Shown: positions 1-7,120, numbered from the stretch's first letter. The stretch: DNA of 10,796 nt from Candidatus Woesearchaeota archaeon (GCA_027083015.1 JALWQS010000154.1:1-10796); one strand, 5' to 3'. Notes: generated from the letters alone by a model not told the origin. A program made the numbers and translations.

Positions 1-339
1 CTCTTCAACAGAACCACCGGTATTCATCTCATAAGTGTTCTCCTCAACAGAACCTTCCTCTTTCTTTTGTTGGTCGTCTGTCCGGGTTTCTGTCATATCA
101 TTTGGTGAACCGGTCTTTTGTTCAGAGTTCTTTTGGCTTACAGTAGAAGGTTCCCTGTCTGCCTTATCGGTTGTTCCTTCATACGATTGGCTTGACGGTT
201 CCGAATTGGTCTTGTGAGCTTTATAACTTAGTTTTCCGAAAGCGCCGAATGCTTCTCCGGATTTCTCTTTGCATCCTGCTAGTATGATTGATACTGACAG
301 TATAAACAACACTAAGAACAATAATGTTATTTTCCTCAT
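1..339 (-). CDS. Putative secreted lipoprotein, C-terminus cut by the window edge
   Basis: The reading frame opens with ATG at 339 and stays open to base 1, giving 113 codons with the 3' end missing. A strong ribosome site (AAAGGAGGTT, 346-355) fixes the start. Residues 1-22 form a basic then hydrophobic signal sequence ending in LAGC at residues 20-23, a lipobox with Cys23 as the likely lipidated residue. The rest is hydrophilic and low in complexity, rich in Ser, Thr, Glu, Gln, Lys and Asn, with a GSVEE motif twice near the visible end. This fits a lipid-anchored extracellular protein on a flexible tether. It lies 50 bases downstream of the secretion ATPase on the same strand and may be cotranscribed with it. 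I recognise no domain; any functional part would lie beyond the edge. Confidence 0.75.
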   Translation of the reverse strand, partial: MRKITLLFLVLFILSVSIILAGCKEKSGEAFGAFGKLSYKAHKTNSEPSSQSYEGTTDKADREPSTVSQKNSEQKTGSPNDMTETRTDDQQKKEEGSVEENTYEMNTGGSVEE

Positions 340-345
340 GTTTCT

Positions 346-355
346 AACCTCCTTT
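346..355 (-). promoter_or_regulatory. Strong Shine-Dalgarno of the lipoprotein gene
   Basis: AAAGGAGGTT on the minus strand, six bases before the ATG at 339. It is one of the best anti-SD matches in the window and supports a functional start for a gene that is only partly visible. Confidence 0.7.
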
Positions 356-389
356 AATTTAGCGGATTTAGCTTAACTTTTATCCAGCT

Positions 390-2723
390 CTAGTACGCTA
401 ATCCAAATGGATTAAAATCTGTTTTTCCTTTATTTAATCTTCGTTTCTTAAGTTCTCTGTTCAGCCATGAGACCCATCGTCTCTTTATCTCTTTTGAATC
501 TAGTTTTCCTGTCTCTCTCTTGACTTCTTCTGATAGTATGTGGAACTTATCGTTACATTTTATTACGAAGGGTGCTTCCAGCATGTCCATGTCATCCAGC
601 TCTTCCGCCTTCTGTACGAGCATCTCTTTCAGCTCTCCTCTTAGTTGTATATTCTCCCACAAAGCATCCCAGTTTCCTGCAAAGTCTGGTATGTTAGCTG
701 CTATGGCTTTAAGTATATCACTATCTCCGTCAAGAAGAGCGTCTGTCGGTTCTAACTGGTCTGTTTCTGAATGGTATTTCATGAGATCTACAAATCCGTG
801 TTCCAGTAGCGGGTCTTCTTGCCATTCTTTTCTTATCTCTGTTATGCTTAACACTCTTCTAAACTTATGAAGTCCATCTGCCGATTTTATAGGGTTGGCG
901 ACTATCACTATGTCTGTCGCTTTGAATGATGTTTTTGGCACCCCTATGTCATTGACTACTCTGTCAAATAATCCAAAGGGACTGTCTGCGTGTATCGTTC
1001 CTGCTACGACATTGGCTGCCGCTCCTACTCTCATTGCTTCGTATAATGCTTTTGCTTCGCCTGAACGCACTTCTCCCACGATAAGCGCTGAATCTCCTAA
1101 TCTTAATGTACTTCTTATTCCGTCTGCTGCACTCATCTCGCTGCTTCCTTTCGCCAATGCTGATGCTACCTTTAAGGGTTGTATGTTGAACCCTAATTTT
1201 CTCATGGATATGGTCGGCAGTTCCAGTGTGTCTTCCACTGTTATTATCCTATATCGTCTCATTATCTCTATCAATAATGCTGATAGGAAGCTTGATTTTC
1301 CTGATGATCTTGTTCCTGCTATCATCATGGATCTTGTTCCGTCCACTAGAAAACTTATCAGGCCTGCAGATATGGGGTTTATCATCTTGTATTTTATGAA
1401 TAAAGGCAGGGTCCATGGTTTGTCTCTGTGTCTTCTGAAACTAAAAGCTAATCCTGAAGGGTCCAAAGGTTTTGTTATTGTTGATACTCTTATTGATGCT
1501 CCTGGCAGTTCCAGTTCTGTATCTAGGATGACGTTTGCTTCGTCCAGTGGCCTTCCTGAAATCATCCTTAGTTTTGTTGCCCAGCTTTCTGCTTCTGTGT
1601 TCGTTGGTATGATATTTGTCACACAGTCTCCATAATCTCCGTGGACGATGAATATGGGAAGTCTTCCTTGGGGCGAGTTTACTGATATGTCCTGTATCGC
1701 TTCATCTTGCAGAAGCACTTCTACCAGTCCGAAACCTATAGTGTATCTTACCAGTATCTCTGAGAGCTTGTCTATCTCATCTTCGCTCATCTTAAGATTT
1801 TTGTAAGCTACTAATTCTTCCAGCAGGTCTCTTCCTACTGTCGTGAAGATCTCTCGCATCCGTTCTGGATCAGTGAATTCTTGTCTTGATGGCTTATGCT
1901 CTGCAAGTATGTTTCTTGCCATATCCAGCAGCTCATATTGATCTTCTGATAGCTTGAATTCTGGCGGAGTCATATGATAGATGTATTGTACTGACTCTGG
2001 CAGTTTGAATATGACTATCTCTGTATCTCCTGCTATGGTGTAAGATGCCATCTCTTCTCCTGTGGGCGGATAATCTGCCATGAGCTTTGTCCACATGAAG
2101 TCTGGTTTTATCAGTGGATGAAAGAAATTTCTGTAGATGTCTCTCCCTCCTATCTGATATCCTCCTAAGAATGGTTTGGCTATAGTTATCAGCCGGGTGT
2201 GGTCCAGCATTGCAAGAACATGCTCTAATAGTGAGATGTATTTTTCTACACCTGGTTTAAGCCTTTCATCTATCAGTTTGATATAGTTTATCTTTTCTTT
2301 CCGTAATTTTCTTTTTAGTTCTACATAAGCGCCTATCGGATCGCTCCTTATCATCTGGTATATTATCTTTTGTAGTTCGTTATACCATTTATTGGCGAAT
2401 TGTTTGCTGGTCTCATTTACCTGAAGGTTTTGCAGAGAATAAAGATCTTTTTCTTTCTGTATCTTGTCGAACAGTAATGCTACCTCTTTTAGCAGTGTTG
2501 TCTGGTTATAATCATACTCGTATTCCCTTTTTTGTAAGAAGACTATCTTTGTGACTGTTCTTGATTCTATCAGGTGATCCATGGTTTTGGCCATGACTAA
2601 TGGGTTGTCTTCTATTGATGGCACCATAGGTGCTCCTTCATAGTTTACCCGCATGACGTTATCTTCGCCTTCTTTTATCACTTCATACCCGTAGAGAGGA
2701 AGTTTTCCTCCGAAAACGCCCAT
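390..2723 (-). CDS. Type II/IV secretion system ATPase (VirB11/GspE/ArlI-like)
   Basis: This is a hexameric secretion-type ATPase expected to power a pilus, secretion or related membrane machine from the cytoplasmic face. Numbered from a GTG at 2726, the core shows a Walker A motif GTRSSGKSS (471-479), an Asp box ITVEDTLELP (495-504), a Walker B region SALIVGEVRSG (546-556) and a His box AGTIHADSP (575-583). The N-terminal-domain motif DEAIQDISVN (341-350) is also present. I place the start at the ATG at 2723, one codon later: the GG of GGTGAT (2727-2732) is then seven bases from the start, and the upstream GTG would abut it. At 777 residues it is longer than the roughly 500-600 of ArlI, with about 300 residues before the core N-domain and about 180 after the His box. 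The charged C-terminal extension has no motif I recognise. The family assignment is firm; the substrate is unknown. Confidence 0.93.
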   Translation of the reverse strand: MGVFGGKLPLYGYEVIKEGEDNVMRVNYEGAPMVPSIEDNPLVMAKTMDHLIESRTVTKIVFLQKREYEYDYNQTTLLKEVALLFDKIQKEKDLYSLQNLQVNETSKQFANKWYNELQKIIYQMIRSDPIGAYVELKRKLRKEKINYIKLIDERLKPGVEKYISLLEHVLAMLDHTRLITIAKPFLGGYQIGGRDIYRNFFHPLIKPDFMWTKLMADYPPTGEEMASYTIAGDTEIVIFKLPESVQYIYHMTPPEFKLSEDQYELLDMARNILAEHKPSRQEFTDPERMREIFTTVGRDLLEELVAYKNLKMSEDEIDKLSEILVRYTIGFGLVEVLLQDEAIQDISVNSPQGRLPIFIVHGDYGDCVTNIIPTNTEAESWATKLRMISGRPLDEANVILDTELELPGASIRVSTITKPLDPSGLAFSFRRHRDKPWTLPLFIKYKMINPISAGLISFLVDGTRSMMIAGTRSSGKSSFLSALLIEIMRRYRIITVEDTLELPTISMRKLGFNIQPLKVASALAKGSSEMSAADGIRSTLRLGDSALIVGEVRSGEAKALYEAMRVGAAANVVAGTIHADSPFGLFDRVVNDIGVPKTSFKATDIVIVANPIKSADGLHKFRRVLSITEIRKEWQEDPLLEHGFVDLMKYHSETDQLEPTDALLDGDSDILKAIAANIPDFAGNWDALWENIQLRGELKEMLVQKAEELDDMDMLEAPFVIKCNDKFHILSEEVKRETGKLDSKEIKRRWVSWLNRELKKRRLNKGKTDFNPFGLAY

Positions 2724-2848
2724 CACATCACCTTTTTTATTTTATTCTTGATCGCTCAATTAAGGTTTATCATTAGTTGATGATTGAATACTACCGCCTC
2801 ATACTAACACAAACTTTATTATTCTAGCCGACTGAAAGAGCAGATGAC

Positions 2849-2877
2849 AACCCATTATTTAATCTTTACTATGGGTT
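2849..2877. repeat. Inverted repeat in the divergent promoter region
   Basis: AACCCAT (2849-2855) and ATGGGTT (2871-2877) are perfect 7-base complements around a 15-base AT-rich centre. The element lies between the divergent starts of the secretion ATPase and the coiled-coil gene. It could be an operator or an RNA hairpin in the ATPase leader; it could also be chance. Confidence 0.4.
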
Positions 2878-2918
2878 TTAAAGCTTTTAACGCTTTTGTT
2901 GATATGATTTTGGTATGA

Positions 2919-2927
2919 TTATATAAA
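2919..2927 (+). promoter_or_regulatory. TATA box of the coiled-coil gene
   Basis: TTATATAAA, centred about 43 bases before the ATG at 2966. This would place transcription start near 2948 and leave a short leader carrying GGTTGAT (2955-2961). The sequence reads TTTATATAA on the minus strand, so it could also serve the ATPase with a leader of roughly 170 bases. Confidence 0.55.
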
Positions 2928-2965
2928 CAGGTTTAATAAGTATATTGATTAGTTGGTTGATAATA

Positions 2966-3529
2966 ATGGCAGAACCTCCTCTTGCATCAGCACCGCCCGG
3001 TGTAGGGCCTAAGCCAGCTCCTGCTCCTCCTAAGAAGAAACCAGGTCTTTTTGCTCCTAAGCCTAAACACAGCGTTAATCTTGAGAAGAATGTTTCTGAA
3101 CTTGCTGCTGAGATGAATAATATCGGGCGTCGTCTCAGAGTTCTTGAAGAGCGTTATACCAGTCTCAGGAAGAAGACTCAGGTTACTGACCAGAACATGC
3201 TCGCTGCTAATAAGAAAATGATGACCGAGATTCAGGCAGGTCATGAAGAGATTGATGAGATCAGAAAAGAGATTGATGGTATTACTGAGAAGCTTAAGAT
3301 TATTGTTTTGGAACTTAAAGAGTGTGCTAAGGAACAGGATGTTCAGGTGCTTCAGAAGTATATCAACCTGTGGGAACCTGTTAATTTTATTACACGAGAA
3401 GCTGCTTCTAAGATGATTAAGGACGAGGTTCGTTCTACCTTTAGGGACCTGAATGTTAAACTTCAACAGGAAGAATACATCAAGGAACAGATAAGGCTTG
3501 CTTTGGAGGATTTTAAGAAAAGATCTTGA
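2966..3529 (+). CDS. Proline-rich, coiled-coil cytoplasmic protein
   Basis: I do not recognise a named family. The 187-residue product has no signal peptide or membrane segment. Residues 2-34 are rich in Pro, Ala and Lys, with repeated PP and PKP motifs, and look disordered. Residues about 37-122 form a long heptad-patterned coiled coil with many Glu and Lys. Residues about 128-145 carry an aromatic motif, LQKYINLWEPVNFITREA, then a final charged helix. The layout resembles ArlC/D/E, the soluble coiled-coil proteins of the archaellum motor, but I cannot show homology. The start is the ATG at 2966, chosen over an upstream in-frame TTG (2945) because GGTTGAT at 2955-2961 precedes it at suitable distance. 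It is divergent from the secretion ATPase and convergent with the HerA-like gene, which suggests a scaffold or adaptor for those ATPases. Confidence 0.85.
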   Translation: MAEPPLASAPPGVGPKPAPAPPKKKPGLFAPKPKHSVNLEKNVSELAAEMNNIGRRLRVLEERYTSLRKKTQVTDQNMLAANKKMMTEIQAGHEEIDEIRKEIDGITEKLKIIVLELKECAKEQDVQVLQKYINLWEPVNFITREAASKMIKDEVRSTFRDLNVKLQQEEYIKEQIRLALEDFKKRS

Positions 3530-3605
3530 ATATCCTGATTGAAGAATTTTAGGAGTGTTTAGTTATTAGGATGATTTTAACAGTTTCTGAGGATTGGAGC
3601 TGACA

Positions 3606-4979
3606 TTATCCTTTGATTGCTGAAGGGCTTGCTCCTCCGTGCCAGGTCATTCTCGGCCGCACTCTTAGCATGATTATCTTTTCGTTCAGGTCGTCAAAGC
3701 ATACTGCTGTTCCTTTTAGTGGTGGCAGGTTGTTCATCGCTCGTTCTATGCCGTGTTCCATGTAGCTCTGCGCCAGCAGTCCTAATGCTTGTACATCCAT
3801 CCTTGCTGTTATCCTGTGGCTTAGTACGATGTCGCTTTGCGTCATAACGTCAGTATCTATCTTACCAGGTTGTTGTGTCGCTACTACCAGACAGATTCCT
3901 GGTTGTCTTCCTTCCCTCATCACGATCCGTAATGGTTCTGTCGCTGCAGTCTTTTTCTTGTCGTCTTTTGGCAGGAACTCATGTGCTTCATCTATGACCA
4001 GCCACACCAATGGCATCTCTTGTTTTTCTGAGTCTGCCGCATCTTTTTCTGTAAAGTATGTTTCCAGATATTTTATGTCGTTCAGTTCTTCTTCTTTCCT
4101 GTATTCCATCCTTGTCACAAATAAATGTCTGCTTACTAATCCGACGACTAATGCTTTTACATCCCACCCTCCAGGCATTGTTGCATAGCAGGATACGTCA
4201 AGTACTGTAATCTGTCCTCCTTTAGCCAGCTCTTTTATTGGTGTGCCGTGGTCTGAGAAAAGTCCCCATCCTTCGGCTGTCTTGAACATTGATAGTGCTG
4301 CATTTTTTGTGAGTTCGTTCACTTCTTTATCATTTTCTATATAGCTGAATATATCTTGTAGCGTAAATCGTTCTTTCTTTTCTTTCAGGTCTTCTATTAT
4401 CTTCTGTATATACAGTCCGTTTGCTGAGTATTTGTCCTGTTTGAAGGCCAGCACCCAGTCTTCTCCTGTAAGTTCGTGGGGTTCTACTGAGAATGGCACA
4501 TCAGTCCTTATCCCTTTTTTCTTGTATTCATGATAATACTTTTCTGGTGTGAATATCTTGAAATCTACTGGTTGAGGTTTTATTCCGTAAGGGTCTAATA
4601 GTTTAGCCTCTTTCTGGTTTGCGTGTCCCATCGTCCAATAGACTCCCATAGTGTCCAATAATATTATACTTAGGTTTTGTGCTATCTCTGGTTCTAGTAA
4701 TGAGAATCCCTCTGCTATCACTCCCATGGTGTAGGATTTTCCTCCTCCTCTTTTTCCGCATATCATCATGACGTGCGCGCCACTGACGTCCATATACACG
4801 TCGTTCTCTAGAAATAGTTTATCCAGTCTTTCTATGTATTGTCTTCCCAGGAGTATCGCTCCTTTGTGGCCGAATTTTTTTACATCTTCGGGGCTTCTGC
4901 CTATGACTAGGTATCCGTTTTCTGATTCTTTCTTCTCGTTCTCAGTTGTTTCTGTTTTTGGCTGTCCTTCTTCTGGCAA
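3606..4979 (-). CDS. HerA-like ATPase (DUF87/HerA-FtsK superfamily)
   Basis: A 457-residue P-loop ATPase of the HerA/FtsK/VirB4 superfamily, whose members form hexamers that pump DNA or protein. Visible motifs are Walker A GKRGGGKS (75-82), Walker B VWLVIDEAHEFLP (325-337), MREGRQPG (354-361) and the sensor stretch ATQQPGKID (367-375) with a following HRI (388-390), all typical of HerA-type proteins. Walker A comes early, leaving little room for the N-terminal HAS barrel of DNA-end-resecting HerA, and no NurA nuclease is beside it. Residues 1-22 are acidic and probably disordered. Translation starts at a TTG at 4979, fixed by GAGGTGGT (4983-4990) with GG seven bases upstream and by the absence of any nearby ATG. 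Its setting between two coiled-coil genes suggests a membrane-machine role rather than DNA repair, but that is inference. Confidence 0.92.
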   Translation of the reverse strand: MPEEGQPKTETTENEKKESENGYLVIGRSPEDVKKFGHKGAILLGRQYIERLDKLFLENDVYMDVSGAHVMMICGKRGGGKSYTMGVIAEGFSLLEPEIAQNLSIILLDTMGVYWTMGHANQKEAKLLDPYGIKPQPVDFKIFTPEKYYHEYKKKGIRTDVPFSVEPHELTGEDWVLAFKQDKYSANGLYIQKIIEDLKEKKERFTLQDIFSYIENDKEVNELTKNAALSMFKTAEGWGLFSDHGTPIKELAKGGQITVLDVSCYATMPGGWDVKALVVGLVSRHLFVTRMEYRKEEELNDIKYLETYFTEKDAADSEKQEMPLVWLVIDEAHEFLPKDDKKKTAATEPLRIVMREGRQPGICLVVATQQPGKIDTDVMTQSDIVLSHRITARMDVQALGLLAQSYMEHGIERAMNNLPPLKGTAVCFDDLNEKIIMLRVRPRMTWHGGASPSAIKG

Positions 4980-4982
4980 CTG

Positions 4983-4990
4983 ACCACCTC
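4983..4990 (-). promoter_or_regulatory. Shine-Dalgarno fixing a TTG start
   Basis: GAGGTGGT on the minus strand, an almost full anti-SD match, at correct spacing from the TTG at 4979. It decides the start of the HerA-like gene. Confidence 0.65.
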
Positions 4991-5018
4991 TTTTCTATTG
5001 GTACTTTATGTTATGGTA

Positions 5019-5027
5019 TTTATATAT
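5019..5027 (-). promoter_or_regulatory. TATA box of the HerA-like gene
   Basis: On the minus strand the sequence reads ATATATAAA, centred about 43 bases before the TTG start. Transcription would begin near 4997, leaving a leader of roughly 18 bases that contains the ribosome site. Confidence 0.55.
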
Positions 5028-5063
5028 TTTTACCCGCAGTCTTCTTTCATATCAACAAAAACA

Positions 5064-5071
5064 TTTAAAAA
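5064..5071 (+). promoter_or_regulatory. Candidate TATA box of the adaptor-like gene
   Basis: TTTAAAAA, centred about 28 bases before the ATG at 5095. At that spacing transcription would start at or just before the codon, so the mRNA is probably leaderless. No ribosome site is visible before 5095 or before the alternative ATG at 5083. Confidence 0.45.
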
Positions 5072-5094
5072 CTTCCTCCTCTATGGTTCCTTGT

Positions 5095-5793
5095 ATGCCT
5101 GATGATACTCCCACCGAGAAAGCTTTGGCTATGAGACAGCAAGGGTTATCTAATAATCAGATTATTGCTTCTCTTCAGCGGGAGGGTTATACGACGAATC
5201 AGATTCTTGACGCGCTTAATCAGGCAGATATTTCAGAACAAACTAAGAAACCGTTTGAAGGTGGTAATATGGCTGGTCCGAATGACCTTAACAATCCAAA
5301 TATTCCTAATGATCCAAATGCGATTCCTGCTTCTGGTGTCCCTGTAGGGGCTGCTGCTCCTGGAACTCCTCTTCCTGCAGGTACTGCTTCTAACATGCCC
5401 GGGACTGCTCTTGGTGCTCCGGCTGAAGGTATGCCGGTAGGTGGTGACGAAGCTTATGATGAGGATATCAATACTCGTGTTGAGGAGCTTGTTGAATCGG
5501 TCATTGATGAGAAATGGTCTGATTTTATGGATAACATTAACCGGATTGTTGAGTGGAAGGAAAAGACTGAGTCTCGCATCAATGAGATTGAATCTACTGT
5601 TAAGAAGATGAAGGATGATTTTGATAAGCTTCACGCTTCTATTCTTGAACGTGTCGGCGATTATGATAAGCACATCGCTGATGTTGGTACTGAGGTTAAG
5701 GCTTTAGAGAAGGTTTTTCAGAAGGTTCTTCCTGGTTTCATGGAGAATGTGGCTGAGCTGTCCAGAATTACTGAAGAGCTTAAGAAGAAATGA
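5095..5793 (+). CDS. Adaptor-like protein: UBA-like N-terminus, Pro/Gly linker, coiled-coil C-terminus
   Basis: I know similar hypothetical proteins from DPANN archaea but no experimental function. Residues 7-46 form a small helical domain built on two similar units, LSNNQIIASLQREG and YTTNQILDALNQAD, reminiscent of UBA/CUE-type folds. Residues about 55-118 are a low-complexity linker rich in Asn, Pro, Gly and Ala. Residues 123-232 form a long charged helical region with coiled-coil pattern, containing the motif DVGTEVKALEKVFQKVLP (196-213). There is no signal or membrane segment, so it is cytoplasmic. I chose the ATG at 5095 because of TATA-box spacing and because the helical domain follows at once; ATG 5083 and the 5008 start are possible but add sequence that overlaps promoter DNA. 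It is divergent from the HerA-like gene and ends five bases from the end of the convergent membrane protein gene. Confidence 0.85.
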   Translation: MPDDTPTEKALAMRQQGLSNNQIIASLQREGYTTNQILDALNQADISEQTKKPFEGGNMAGPNDLNNPNIPNDPNAIPASGVPVGAAAPGTPLPAGTASNMPGTALGAPAEGMPVGGDEAYDEDINTRVEELVESVIDEKWSDFMDNINRIVEWKEKTESRINEIESTVKKMKDDFDKLHASILERVGDYDKHIADVGTEVKALEKVFQKVLPGFMENVAELSRITEELKKK

Positions 5794-5798
5794 AGATC

Positions 5799-6380
5799 TT
5801 ACTCTGGCTTCGCTGCTAATAATCTTATTGTCAGGCTTCCCAAGAGCAGTATGAATACTAATCCTATCGTTTTTGGATGGAATATAACTCTTCCAACATT
5901 TGCGTTGAAATCTCCTGTATCTGTTCCGACGCCTGTGGTCCCACCGGCTGCCGCGCTCATGTTCCCTGTTTCTCCTCCAGAATAAGGAAGCATTGAACCC
6001 CCATAGACCGATGCTAATGCACCTATGAATATGATCAACGCTATTGCTAATAAGAACCAGTGTAGTGCGTACCAGTCTCCGCTTACATAAGCGACTATCT
6101 TCTCAGTTTTTACTCCTAAGAATATGAGTGTTATCATGAAGAATAGTATCAGCATCATTATCAGCACGAACCATGGTGCCATGATCGCGAATACCTTTAC
6201 TACTCCCGGCACAAACAGCATCATTATCGCTATGCTTAATGCTACTAATGAGTGTATTCCTTTATTGTCTCCCAGAAGTTTAGATTTTTCTAGTAATGCG
6301 AAGACGATGACGAAGACAAGGATTAATGGGAATATCACTCCAAAATGTTCCAGTAGTCCCAGATCCAAAAATGTTGCCAT
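5799..6380 (-). CDS. Five-helix membrane protein, paralogue 1 (with Gly/Thr-rich loop)
   Basis: A 193-residue hydrophobic protein with predicted helices near 13-31, 44-62, 66-88, 103-126 and 170-190. The first helix ends in VFALLEKSKLLG (26-37), matching the equivalent segment in the two genes upstream, so the three are paralogues. It differs by an inserted loop (about 131-163) rich in Gly, Ala, Thr and Asn between helices 4 and 5. A C-terminal segment, IRLLAAKPE, ends the protein. The start is ATG with AGAGG (6385-6389) four bases before it. It is the last gene of the minus-strand run and its end nearly touches the adaptor gene's end. I infer a channel, anchor or platform subunit; polytopic VirB6-like roles are possible but not shown by sequence. 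Confidence 0.85.
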   Translation of the reverse strand: MATFLDLGLLEHFGVIFPLILVFVIVFALLEKSKLLGDNKGIHSLVALSIAIMMLFVPGVVKVFAIMAPWFVLIMMLILFFMITLIFLGVKTEKIVAYVSGDWYALHWFLLAIALIIFIGALASVYGGSMLPYSGGETGNMSAAAGGTTGVGTDTGDFNANVGRVIFHPKTIGLVFILLLGSLTIRLLAAKPE

Positions 6381-6431
6381 TGTTCCTCTTTTGATCGTTT
6401 CAGATTAGCGGTTTTGATTTGCTTTCTGGCG

Positions 6432-6439
6432 CTTATATG
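6432..6439 (-). promoter_or_regulatory. Candidate TATA box of membrane protein 1
   Basis: CATATAAG on the minus strand, centred about 56 bases before the ATG at 6380. It predicts a leader of about 30 bases that includes the AGAGG ribosome site. This suggests paralogue 1 has its own promoter despite following paralogue 2 on the same strand. Confidence 0.45.
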
Positions 6440-6505
6440 CTCTTGACCTAAAAGCTTGATATGATCAGTATTAAACTTAATTTAAAGAGTGATAATAAAA
6501 ATAAT

Positions 6506-7105
6506 TTATTTTCCTCCGCCAAAGAGTTCAGACCATGATTTGCTGAAGTTCTTTAGGGTTTCGCCCTTCTTGTTATCCGGAGTCTCATCTTTTGTGATGA
6601 ACCATATTACCAGCGCAAAGGCACCTACTACTAACAGCATCGCTTGCGTATCCGGGTTGTCTAACCAGTATAGCCAGCTTGGGAGATAATAGAACCAACC
6701 TGCTGCTCTTCCGAATATGTAAACGACGATCAGGAATGCGAAGAATGCTATCCAGCCTGATAATGAGCTTCCCCATTCGGCTTTTCCTCCGAATAGGCCT
6801 ACGATCAGCAGCACCATCAGGACTGCTACTAGTATGATCGACACTTGAGGTAATGCTTTGTTTATTATGACGACAACATCTGCGTTTGCAGGGTAGTATC
6901 CCATCACGTGAGGTATCACGACGGCGAATGCCATGACTAATGATATCACTACATTGAATTGTTTATACCTTCCTTTCTCATCACCTAGGGGCTTTACTTT
7001 TTGCATTATAGCAAAGACCACGGTAAAGATTAGTATGAATGGTAGTATCACATCTGAAAGTCCGTAACTTTCTAGCGTGTACAGGACGGTTCTGAAATCT
7101 GCCAT
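6506..7105 (-). CDS. Five-helix membrane protein, paralogue 2
   Basis: A 199-residue membrane protein with predicted helices near 17-35, 50-70, 85-106, 116-138 and 154-171. The family signature LPFILIFTVVFAIMQKVKPL spans residues 21-40 and is followed by GDEKG. An aromatic stretch, GWFYYLPSWLYWL (136-148), follows helix 4; the neighbouring paralogue 3 has a similar GWLYPAWLWIA. The tail after helix 5 (172-199) is polar, carries many Lys and ends in a Gly-rich motif, which suggests a cytoplasmic contact site. The start is well fixed by AAGGAGGT (7113-7120) at seven bases. It has the strongest ribosome site of the three paralogues, and so perhaps the highest translation. Function unknown. Confidence 0.87.
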   Translation of the reverse strand: MADFRTVLYTLESYGLSDVILPFILIFTVVFAIMQKVKPLGDEKGRYKQFNVVISLVMAFAVVIPHVMGYYPANADVVVIINKALPQVSIILVAVLMVLLIVGLFGGKAEWGSSLSGWIAFFAFLIVVYIFGRAAGWFYYLPSWLYWLDNPDTQAMLLVVGAFALVIWFITKDETPDNKKGETLKNFSKSWSELFGGGK

Positions 7106-7112
7106 TTTTTCT

Positions 7113-7120
7113 ACCTCCTT
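7113..7120 (-). promoter_or_regulatory. Strong Shine-Dalgarno of membrane protein 2
   Basis: AAGGAGGT on the minus strand with a seven-base spacer to the ATG at 7105. It contrasts with the apparently leaderless start of paralogue 3 just upstream. Confidence 0.65.

Noticed and set aside
520..870. A plus-strand open frame opposite the C-terminal extension of the ATPase
   Set aside because: The product is a Ser-rich shadow sequence with no ribosome site or TATA box; the minus frame continues through it.
895..1635. A 246-codon open frame on the plus strand inside the secretion ATPase
   Set aside because: It lies antisense to the well-supported ATPase core motifs, and its product is low in charge with no recognisable motif. 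The A/C-ending codon bias of the minus gene keeps stops rare on the other strand.
2727..2868. A short minus-strand frame (about 18 codons from an ATG near 2858) as a leader peptide for the ATPase
   Set aside because: It has no ribosome site and an unremarkable sequence; such frames occur by chance at this length.
3530..3605. A terminator between the convergent coiled-coil and HerA-like genes
   Set aside because: Only a 4-base stem (TCCT/AGGA) and short T runs are present, too weak to call.
3829..4188. A plus-strand open frame inside the HerA-like gene
   Set aside because: It covers the Walker B and sensor motifs in antisense and shows no initiation signals.
3606..4979. A HerA-NurA DNA repair unit
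   Set aside because: No NurA, Mre11 or Rad50 gene is adjacent, and the N-terminal barrel is short or absent.
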